From assembly GCA_019661805.1 (NCBI GenBank), contig JAIFWR010000008.1, positions 1 through 10,711 of the forward strand: 10,711 bases of DNA, in the 5' to 3' direction. This stretch comes from Candidatus Parcubacteria bacterium (GTDB taxonomy: Bacteria > Patescibacteriota > Minisyncoccia > Phycocordibacterales > Zambryskibacteraceae). Made by a program: the position numbers and the translations under genes. Shown here one piece after another: positions 6,352 to 10,711 of the stretch. The notes under the pieces are model-generated. The model did no database searches. It was not told the origin of the DNA and saw only the letters and a list, made by a program, of their open reading frames with translations. Numbering within the stretch: position 1 is the stretch's first letter; the number at the start of each line of letters is the position of its first letter.

Positions 6352-7398
6352 ATGAATGTTTTCCGCGAAGGAAGTGCGACCGCAAAAGTGATCTGCGACA
6401 GTGCCTATCGGGGCTCGCGGCTCAGCTCGCTCGAAGTGACCTTTCCCCGGCCGTTCTTGGCGGAATTCAACACTCACACCCGCTTCGGTCGTAACTCGGC
6501 GAGTTCACGGGCCATCCCGGTCTGGAAGCGGATGATCGCTGTCCTGGAGAAGCCGTACGTGCCGAATTCATTCGGCGTCAACCAGGCCGGCATGCAGGCA
6601 GGAGAAATGCTCTCGGCCGAAGATCAGCGCCGCGTCGTCCAGAATTGGCTCTTCGGCCGCGACATGAGCGTTCTCCAGGCGTATGCTCTCGTCGGCGGTC
6701 GGAAAGAGATCGTCTCCGCCGTCAAAGGTCAGAAAAACCTCGAGGCGGCAGAGAGGCTCTGCGACAAGGTCGAGCAGCTCTTCCTGGATCATGGGGTTCA
6801 AGTCAGGCTGTCCACTCAGGACAAAGGCCTCCACAAGCAGCACGCCAACCGCGTGCTCGAGACCTACTCCTTTCACACCGTCATCGTGTCAGCGACACAC
6901 TGGCGGAACTTCTTCGGTCTGCGCGCGAGTACCGACGCCCAGCCCGAAGCATGCGACTTCGCTCTCGCCATGGCGAAGGCGATGCAGGCAAGCACGCCGC
7001 ACGAACTGATGCCTGGCGAATGGCATCTGCCCTACATTCGTCCGGAAGATCGCGAGGAGACCACTGACTGGATGGTTCTCGCGCGAGCCTCTGCCGGCAA
7101 GTGTGCCCGGACGAGCTACCTCACCCACGACGGCACCCGCTCTCTCGAGGAAGACATCCGGCTTGCCGGAAGCCTGCTCGGGAACGGCCACATGTCCCCC
7201 TTCCAGCACCCGGCACGGCCGCGTGAGGGGTTAGACCCCTCCGGCGCTTGGGGAAACTACTCCCAAGTGTGGACTCAGCTCAGGAAGCTCATCGAGAACG
7301 AGAGCGACTTCACTAAGCTCGTCAGTCGCGAACGCCTCATCGTAGGCTGCCGCGGCGACGAAACCCTGGTCGACTTCATCCTCTCGTTAAGCGAGTAA
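6352..7398 (+). CDS. thyX: Flavin-dependent thymidylate synthase, large phage-type ThyX
   Basis: Methylates dUMP to dTMP using methylenetetrahydrofolate and FAD. The 348-residue protein is longer than classical ThyX (about 220). Recognisable parts, in order: AEFNTHTRFGRNSASSRAIP (37-56), equivalent to the ThyX motif RHRxxSxNxxSxR; NQAGMQAGE (77-85); HKQHANRVLE (161-170); NFFGLRASTDAQPE (186-199), equivalent to the ThyX LR..AQ.E motif; then CARTSYLTHDG (251-261) and GNGHMSPFQH (277-286). The last two resemble the region that begins classical ThyX, so the motif order is permuted. The candidate catalytic Ser51 and R53 remain, but the RHR triplet reads THT. The family resembles proteins I recall from large phages, which suggests a phage origin (inference). 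AGGAGG with 5-base spacing fixes ATG 6352. It sits between tmk and dcd, which are in the same pathway. Confidence 0.82.
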   Translation: MNVFREGSATAKVICDSAYRGSRLSSLEVTFPRPFLAEFNTHTRFGRNSASSRAIPVWKRMIAVLEKPYVPNSFGVNQAGMQAGEMLSAEDQRRVVQNWLFGRDMSVLQAYALVGGRKEIVSAVKGQKNLEAAERLCDKVEQLFLDHGVQVRLSTQDKGLHKQHANRVLETYSFHTVIVSATHWRNFFGLRASTDAQPEACDFALAMAKAMQASTPHELMPGEWHLPYIRPEDREETTDWMVLARASAGKCARTSYLTHDGTRSLEEDIRLAGSLLGNGHMSPFQHPARPREGLDPSGAWGNYSQVWTQLRKLIENESDFTKLVSRERLIVGCRGDETLVDFILSLSE

Positions 7399-7420
7399 CG
7401 AGACTAGCAAAAACAACGAA

Positions 7421-7455
7421 CGCCCGACAGGTCAAGGACCTGTCGGGCGTTTTTT
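7421..7455 (+). terminator. Rho-independent terminator of thyX
   Basis: A perfect 13-bp stem, CGCCCGACAGGTC (7421-7433) with GACCTGTCGGGCG (7437-7449), has the three-base loop AAG and is followed by TTTTTT (7450-7455). It starts 22 bases after the thyX stop. Confidence 0.93.
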
Positions 7456-7460
7456 CATGC

Positions 7461-7488
7461 TTGCTTTTCGGAGGCATAACGATAAAAT
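7461..7488 (+). promoter_or_regulatory. Candidate promoter of dcd
   Basis: TTGCTT (7461-7466), a 16-base spacer and TAAAAT (7483-7488). The -10 matches 5 of 6 consensus bases; the -35 matches 3. Its position directly after the thyX terminator suggests dcd is transcribed separately, with a leader of about 25 bases that includes the AAAGG ribosome-binding site. Confidence 0.5.
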
Positions 7489-7519
7489 AACCGCAGACTT
7501 CAGACGAAAGGCGGAACCA

Positions 7520-8215
7520 ATGGCATTGAGCGATCGCCGGATTCTCGAATGCATGGAGGAAGGCAGCGTCGTCATCGACCCCTTCCGTCGCGACCACCTC
7601 GCCACCTCAAGCTACGACGTCACGCTCGGCGAGTTCTACTACCGGGAGCAGCCGACCAAGCACAACCACTTCATCTACAACATCTACAGCCAGTCCCACA
7701 TGGAGCATGTGTGGGGAGCGGACAAGGTGGAGGAAGCGCGGACGGCGGAGGAAGAATTCCAGAAGCACCGCTTCAACTGGGACGGCATCAGCCCGGAAGA
7801 CAGGGTCATCATCCTCAAGCCGGGCGAGACCATCCTCGCGCACACGCAGGAGTTCATCGGCGGCAAGGACCACGTCACGACCATGATGAAGGCGCGCTCC
7901 TCGATGGGAAGGAACTTCATCCAGGTCTGCAAGTGCGCCGGCTGGGGCGACGTGGGCTTCATCAACCGCTGGACGATGGAGATCTCCAACGTCTCGAGGA
8001 ACTATGCCATCCCGATCGTCGTGGGACGGCGGATCGCGCAGATCGTTTTCTTCGAGACGGGACCGATCCTGGCCAAGGGATACGCCGAGGACGGCAAATA
8101 TCAAAGTGCCACCGACCTCGCCACCACCAAGGCGAACTGGAGGCCCGACCTGATGCTGCCCCGCCTGTACAAGGACCGGGAGATCTCGCAACAGCTCCTT
8201 CTCCCGACCAGGTAA
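7520..8215 (+). CDS. dcd: dCTP deaminase / dUTPase-family protein
   Basis: Probably deaminates dCTP to dUTP (or, if bifunctional, to dUMP), supplying substrate for thyX. The 231 residues exceed the roughly 190 of E. coli Dcd, mostly through a longer segment at about 42-95. Visible family landmarks: N-terminal MALSDRRILECMEEG; SSYDVTLG at 30-37; PGETILAHTQEF at 101-112; KARSSMGR at 124-131, equivalent to the RSSLAR nucleotide-binding motif; GDVGFINRWTMEISN at 143-157, with E154 as the candidate catalytic glutamate; GRRIAQIVFFE at 169-179; and GKYQ with Y194. I chose ATG 7520 because AAAGGCGG precedes it and conserved sequence starts there. The upstream in-frame ATG at 7457 lies at the thyX terminator. 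Deaminase-only versus bifunctional deaminase-diphosphatase cannot be decided by eye. Confidence 0.88.
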   Translation: MALSDRRILECMEEGSVVIDPFRRDHLATSSYDVTLGEFYYREQPTKHNHFIYNIYSQSHMEHVWGADKVEEARTAEEEFQKHRFNWDGISPEDRVIILKPGETILAHTQEFIGGKDHVTTMMKARSSMGRNFIQVCKCAGWGDVGFINRWTMEISNVSRNYAIPIVVGRRIAQIVFFETGPILAKGYAEDGKYQSATDLATTKANWRPDLMLPRLYKDREISQQLLLPTR

Positions 8216-8222
8216 ACCGTGC

Positions 8223-8266
8223 AAAAAAGAAGGCCCGCCAAGAGATTGGCGGGCCGACTTATTTTA
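8223..8266. terminator. Bidirectional terminator between convergent dcd and rplK
   Basis: Stem GGCCCGCCA (8232-8240) with TGGCGGGCC (8247-8255) and a six-base loop. On the minus strand it is followed by TTCTTTTTT, a strong signal ending the secE-nusG-rplK unit. On the plus strand it is followed by GACTTATTTT, a weaker signal for dcd. It starts 7 bases after the dcd stop. Confidence 0.88.
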
Positions 8267-8282
8267 AGCTTTTATGGAAGAT

Positions 8283-8402
8283 TTATTTTACGTCTACGCC
8301 CATGCTCCGGGCCGTACCTGCGATGATCTTGGCGGCCGCGTCCACGTCGGTGGCGTTCAAGTCTGCCATCTTTTTCTCCGCGATCTCACGGACCTTGGCC
8401 AT
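8283..8402 (-). pseudogene. rplK: Out-of-frame C-terminal end of ribosomal protein L11
   Basis: This 39-codon segment reads [15 protein letters not shown], then through [15 protein letters not shown] to a TAA stop, which is the normal C-terminal end of L11 (rRNA-binding domain, ending in the family's GTARSMG). It is separated from the rest of rplK by the 31-bp tandem duplication, which shifts the frame by one base. Removing one repeat copy would join it to residue 101 and give a 140-residue L11, the usual length. It starts with an in-frame ATG, but no ribosome-binding site is visible, so I do not think it is translated separately. Confidence 0.85.
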
Positions 8403-8736
8403 GGGGAGGGTGCCGATCTTGGCGGTGTTCGGCGGGGAGGGTGCCGATCTTGGCGGTGTTCGGCGTGCCGGAGCCCTTCTCCTTGCCGAGTGCCTTCAAG
8501 ATGAGCGCGGCGGCCGGCTCAATCTTGTAGCTCATCTTGTAGGTGCGGTCCTCGTAGACCTCGACGACGGTCGGCACTGTCTCGCCCCTCCTCTCCTTGG
8601 TCTCCTCGTTGAAGCGCTTCACGAACTCGCCAATGTTAATGCCTGCCGAACCCAAGACAGGACCAAGCTGCTGGCCCGGCACGGCCGCGCCGCCTGGGAT
8701 TTGGAGCTTCAATATTTTGACTACTTTCTTGGCCAT
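8386..8736 (-). CDS. rplK: Ribosomal protein L11, frameshifted near its C-terminus
   Basis: L11 binds the GTPase-associated region of 23S rRNA. The N-terminal domain and most of the rRNA-binding domain are clear: [18 protein letters not shown], then [21 protein letters not shown] at about 26-46, and [20 protein letters not shown] at 82-101. From residue 102 on, the 116-residue reading frame diverges from L11 ([15 protein letters not shown]) because of a 31-bp tandem duplication. The true C-terminus lies in another frame at 8283-8402. Either the genome carries a truncating mutation or the assembly or reads contain an error. The gene follows nusG by 19 bases with no obvious Shine-Dalgarno, consistent with a secE-nusG-rplK operon. 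rplA, the usual next gene, is absent: a terminator and convergent dcd follow. Confidence 0.93.
   Translation of the reverse strand: MAKKVVKILKLQIPGGAAVPGQQLGPVLGSAGINIGEFVKRFNEETKERRGETVPTVVEVYEDRTYKMSYKIEPAAALILKALGKEKGSGTPNTAKIGTLPAEHRQDRHPPHGQGP
8403..8465. repeat. Perfect 31-bp tandem duplication inside rplK
   Basis: Two identical 31-base units at 8403-8433 and 8434-8464, with one further matching base at 8465. Each begins GGGGAGGGTGCC and ends GTGTTCGGC. The unit length is not a multiple of three, so it shifts the rplK frame. The flanking L11 sequence is normal on both sides once one copy is removed. Confidence 0.97.
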
Positions 8737-8755
8737 ATAGCTGGGTTACAATACC

Positions 8756-9301
8756 TTACGCCTTCTTCACTTGCAAGAAATCGAGCTCGACCGGCGTCTC
8801 CCTGCCGAACATATTGACGAGGACCTTCACCTTGCCTCGCTCCTCGTCGATCTCGCTTACTTTACCCTCGAGCTCCTTGAAGGGGCCGTCGACGATCACG
8901 ACCGCGTCATTCTCCTGGAGGTTGATCGTGTGGGTGACCTTGTCGGTGTTCATGCGCGCGAAGAGCGAGTCGACTTCCTTCTTATCAATAGGCACGGGGT
9001 GGACGCCGGAGCCGACGAAGCCCGTCACGCGCGGCGTGTTCCGGACGACGTACCACGAGTCGTCGGTGACGATCATGTCGACCAGGATGTAGCCGGGGTA
9101 GATCTTCTCCTCCTCCTCGACGCGCTTGCCGCCCTTGATCTTGACCTTCTTCTCGGTCGGGACGATGACGTTGAAGATCTTGCCCTCCATGCCGAGGCTC
9201 TCGATCCGCTGCTTCAAATTCCTCATGACGGCGTTCTCATAGCCCGCGTAGGTATGGACGACGTACCAATTCCTGCCTTCGGAGAGCTGCTGTTTGGACA
9301 T
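8756..9301 (-). CDS. nusG: Transcription elongation/antitermination factor NusG
   Basis: Binds RNA polymerase, affects pausing, and couples transcription to translation or Rho. The 181-residue length is typical. The NGN domain covers about residues 10-118, with NWYVVHTYAGYENAV at 11-25, VPTEKKVKIKGGKR at 47-60, YPGYILVDM near 68-76 and TPRVTGFVG near 89-97. A KOW domain follows at about 128-180, with NDAVVIVDGPFKELEGKVSEID and a NMFGRETPVELDF end. The ATG at 9301 lies 5 bases after the secE stop; the pairing secE-nusG-rplK is the standard bacterial order. I see no clear ribosome-binding site, so translation may be coupled to secE. Confidence 0.97.
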   Translation of the reverse strand: MSKQQLSEGRNWYVVHTYAGYENAVMRNLKQRIESLGMEGKIFNVIVPTEKKVKIKGGKRVEEEEKIYPGYILVDMIVTDDSWYVVRNTPRVTGFVGSGVHPVPIDKKEVDSLFARMNTDKVTHTINLQENDAVVIVDGPFKELEGKVSEIDEERGKVKVLVNMFGRETPVELDFLQVKKA

Positions 9302-9306
9302 GGTGC

Positions 9307-9489
9307 TTAAATGATGAACTTCTGGAGCACGAGGGAGAAGACGTAATCGAAGAAGCCGAGGTAGGCCGCCGTCGCAACCGAGACGAGGATGGTGACGGCC
9401 GTGAAGCCGAGTGCCTGGTGCCTCGTCGGCCAGACGACGTGCGCCATCTCGGCCCTGGTGTCCTTGAGGTAATTGATGAGTCGTTCCAT
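9307..9489 (-). CDS. secE: Preprotein translocase subunit SecE (minimal form)
   Basis: Stabilises SecY in the Sec translocon of the cytoplasmic membrane. The 60-residue protein is the short single-span form. An amphipathic N-terminal helix carries the family's conserved pattern (NYLKDTRAEMAHVVWPTR, 6-23), followed by one membrane segment at about 27-56 (GFTAVTILVSVATAAYLGFF and beyond). The start is ATG 9489, with AGG seven bases upstream. It is first in the secE-nusG-rplK unit, with a promoter and a hairpin just upstream. Confidence 0.94.
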   Translation of the reverse strand: MERLINYLKDTRAEMAHVVWPTRHQALGFTAVTILVSVATAAYLGFFDYVFSLVLQKFII

Positions 9490-9500
9490 TGAGACCTATT

Positions 9501-9525
9501 AAAAAACACCCCGTGGGTGCCTTTT
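9501..9525. terminator. Hairpin with U-tract between SIMPL gene and secE
   Basis: On the minus strand the stem CACCC-ACG-GGGTG is extended by GG:TT wobble and AAAA:TTTT pairs and ends in TTTTTT. It would terminate the SIMPL-gene transcript 32 bases after its stop. On the plus strand it ends in CCTTTT, a weaker signal. Because the candidate secE promoter lies upstream of it, it could instead influence secE expression from the 5' end of that mRNA. Confidence 0.65.
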
Positions 9526-9526
9526 A

Positions 9527-9556
9527 ACACTACCACAGTGGCAGTGCGGGAGTCAA
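9527..9556 (-). promoter_or_regulatory. Candidate promoter of secE-nusG-rplK
   Basis: The minus strand reads TTGACT (9551-9556), an 18-base spacer and TAGTGT (9527-9532), with TGG directly before the -10 giving an extended element. The -35 touches the SIMPL stop codon. The spacer can fold as CACTGCC-ACTGT-GGTAGTG (9528-9546). The predicted start (about 9518-9521) falls inside the terminator hairpin's first arm. Confidence 0.5.
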
Positions 9557-9557
9557 A

Positions 9558-10322
9558 TTAGCGGATTTCGTACGTGACGCTCACGGAAACGACATTCTTG
9601 TTCTGCCCGGCAGGGACAGTCGGGACCTTGGCCTGGTCTGCCACTCCTCCCCTCCCCGAAGCCTCGGCATAGTACGGCATGGGGCCCTGATCGGCGCCGT
9701 CGGAGAAAGAGACTACCCTCACGAGCCGCACGCCGAGCTCCTTGGCGAGTGCTTCGGCCTTAGTCTTGGCGTCCTTGATCGCTTCGGCGCGAGCTTCCTG
9801 CGTTACCGCATCCGGGTCATCGACGCTGAAGGAGAGTCCTGAAAGGTTGCTCGCCCCGGCGGCTCCGGCCGCGGCAAGAGCCTTGCCCGCGTCATCGGCC
9901 TTCCTCACCTTGACCAGGATGGAGTGGCTTGCGGTGTAGCCATCCTGCTTCTGCTGGGGCGGGCACGGCGCCTGGATGCAGTACACGGTCGCGTAGGTGT
10001 ACCTGGGCCAGACGGAGTAGTCGGTCGTCTTGACGTCCTTGTCCTCGATGCCGAGGTCCTTCAATTTTTTCAAAATGGCGTCCATCTTCGCCGTCACTTG
10101 CCCTTGCGCGGCATCCACCGTGGCCGCGTCGGCCGAAACGCTATAAGTGAAGGTTGCGACATCCGGCACGGCGAAGGCCTCTCCCCGCCCAGAGACGGTA
10201 ATCGAGTTGTAGGCCGGGTCGATCGCCCGCAGGTGCTTGAGCGAGCCGAGCGTAGCGACGGCGAGAAACGCGGTTAAAGCGATGAGGGCGACCTTGCCCC
10301 ACTTGTATATGTCTGTATTCAT
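9558..10322 (-). CDS. SIMPL-domain (DUF541) membrane-anchored or secreted protein
   Basis: This 254-residue protein has one N-terminal hydrophobic segment (about residues 11-28, VALIALTAFLAVATLGSL) after a short charged start, so it is either anchored facing outward or secreted. The rest matches the SIMPL/DUF541 pattern: ITVSGRGEAFAVPDVATFTYSV near 41-62; the helix and turn ILKKLKDLGIEDKDVKTTDYSVWPRY near 84-109; YTASHSILVKVRK near 130-142; a long helix ARAEAIKDAKTKAEALAKELGV; and a final strand VVSVSVTYEIR. Two cysteines in YCIQAPCPP could form a disulfide outside the cell. The family is widespread and its biochemical role is poorly defined. I chose ATG 10322 because upstream in-frame sequence overlaps the PAP2 gene and has no conserved features, and because an extended -10 lies 7 bases before it. 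Confidence 0.9.
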   Translation of the reverse strand: MNTDIYKWGKVALIALTAFLAVATLGSLKHLRAIDPAYNSITVSGRGEAFAVPDVATFTYSVSADAATVDAAQGQVTAKMDAILKKLKDLGIEDKDVKTTDYSVWPRYTYATVYCIQAPCPPQQKQDGYTASHSILVKVRKADDAGKALAAAGAAGASNLSGLSFSVDDPDAVTQEARAEAIKDAKTKAEALAKELGVRLVRVVSFSDGADQGPMPYYAEASGRGGVADQAKVPTVPAGQNKNVVSVSVTYEIR

Positions 10323-10329
10323 GCGCACT

Positions 10330-10338
10330 ATAGTATCA
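10330..10338 (-). promoter_or_regulatory. Extended -10 promoter of the SIMPL gene, leaderless type
   Basis: The minus strand reads TGATACTAT, then 7 bases, then ATG 10322. The TGA is also the stop codon of the upstream PAP2 gene (10336-10338). The geometry matches ileS and argS, and there is no Shine-Dalgarno sequence. Confidence 0.6.
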
Positions 10339-10711
10339 CAAATGGATCCGGCGCCTAAAGGAGCGGTTCTCACCGAAGACGAGGTTGAACATAAGCACGG
10401 TGAGAGAAACGGACATGAGCCCGAGGGCGATGCCCGCGAGGATGTCGAGCGCCCAGTGCGCGCCGAGGTAGATGCGCGAGAAGGAGGCGAGGAAGACACC
10501 CAGGAAGGAGCCTCCGATGAGAAGTGTCTTCCCTTTGCCCGACCTTACCTTGTCGACGAAGATGTATGAGAGGAGGAAGAAGAATGACGTCGCGAGCGTC
10601 GTGTGCCCGGAGGGGAAGCTCCATCCGCCGGTTTGGTAGATGTCGGAGGCCGGGCGCGTGATCTGGAGGAGGTTTTTCAGCATCGTGAGCGAGGCGAGGG
10701 TGACGGCGAGG
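10336..10711 (-). CDS. PAP2-family membrane phosphatase (5' end beyond window)
   Basis: Integral membrane acid phosphatase of the phosphatidic-acid phosphatase type 2 family. Such enzymes remove phosphate from lipid phosphates such as undecaprenyl pyrophosphate; the substrate here cannot be told. All three catalytic motifs are present: KNLLQITRP (KX6RP), SFPSGHT (PSGH) and SRIYLGAHWALD (SRX5HX3D). Membrane helices follow the second motif (LATSFFFLLSYIFV), precede the third (LLIGGSFLGVFLASF) and follow it (ILAGIALGLMSVSLTVLMFNLV). The frame is open to the right edge, reading LAVTLASLT before the internal Met at 10683, so the N-terminal helices lie outside. It ends in the basic tail RSFRRRIHL and a TGA stop. 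Confidence 0.92.
   Translation of the reverse strand, partial: LAVTLASLTMLKNLLQITRPASDIYQTGGWSFPSGHTTLATSFFFLLSYIFVDKVRSGKGKTLLIGGSFLGVFLASFSRIYLGAHWALDILAGIALGLMSVSLTVLMFNLVFGENRSFRRRIHL

Noticed and set aside
7457..7519. ATG at 7457 as dcd start
   Set aside because: It lies directly after the thyX terminator U-tract and ahead of the likely promoter; the extra 21 residues are not family-like. ATG 7520 has a ribosome-binding site and begins the conserved sequence.
8283..8402. A separate 39-residue gene encoding the L11 C-terminus (a split L11)
   Set aside because: It has an in-frame ATG but no ribosome-binding site, and the 31-bp duplication fully explains the break, so a frameshift is simpler than a two-piece ribosomal protein.
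3932..10338. Recoded TGA (as in Gracilibacteria and Absconditabacteria)
   Set aside because: TGA ends argS and the PAP2 gene at the expected family C-termini, so the standard bacterial code fits.
10323..10499. 59-residue N-terminal extension of the SIMPL protein
   Set aside because: The extension overlaps the PAP2 gene in another frame, is a low-complexity Ser/Arg shadow, and would bury the N-terminal membrane segment.
1..10711. tRNA gene near secE, CRISPR array, insertion sequence or prophage boundary
   Set aside because: Intergenic gaps are all under about 125 bases and are filled with promoters and hairpins. I saw no tRNA-like cloverleaf, spaced repeats, transposase or terminal inverted repeats. 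The phage-type ThyX stands alone without other phage genes.

Overview
The window is a gene-dense, GC-rich bacterial chromosome segment. It most resembles a Patescibacteria/CPR (Parcubacteria-like) genome. That is an inference from the minimal protein sizes (SecE of 60 residues, ArgRS of 523), very short intergenic gaps, apparently leaderless genes mixed with Shine-Dalgarno genes, a Thermus/eukaryote-like IleRS and a phage-type thymidylate synthase. TGA is used as an ordinary stop (argS, the PAP2 gene), so the TGA-recoded CPR lineages are unlikely. No rRNA, tRNA, CRISPR array or insertion sequence is visible, and no gene-free gap reaches 300 bases.

Layout. Positions 1-3191 (minus) hold most of ileS, which runs off the left edge. 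A complete-looking histidine-phosphatase domain of about 170 residues is embedded in it. Positions 3264-5503 (minus) hold argS followed by gmk, read as one unit that ends in a hairpin terminator just before the ileS promoter. Positions 5570-6229 (minus) hold tmk with its own terminator. A divergent promoter region (6230-6351) separates tmk from two plus-strand genes, thyX (6352-7398) and dcd (7520-8215), each with its own terminator. Convergent to dcd on the minus strand is the secE-nusG-rplK group (9489 down to 8283). Upstream of it lie a SIMPL-domain exported or membrane-anchored protein (9558-10322) and a PAP2-family membrane phosphatase cut by the right edge (10336-10711).

How the genes work together. 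dcd, thyX and tmk give consecutive steps toward dTTP: a dCTP deaminase-type enzyme supplying deoxyuridine nucleotide, methylation of dUMP to dTMP, and phosphorylation of dTMP. gmk adds GMP to GDP. ileS, argS, rplK, nusG and secE belong to translation, transcription elongation and protein export. PAP2 and SIMPL belong to the cell envelope.

Most unusual points: (1) the phosphatase domain inside IleRS, placed where the second zinc-binding site should be, with that site's cysteines gone; (2) a perfect 31-bp tandem duplication that frameshifts rplK; (3) a ThyX whose sequence motifs occur in permuted order; (4) extended -10 promoters only 7-9 bases ahead of the start codons of ileS, argS and the SIMPL gene, implying leaderless mRNAs, with two of them also overlapping the upstream gene's terminator.
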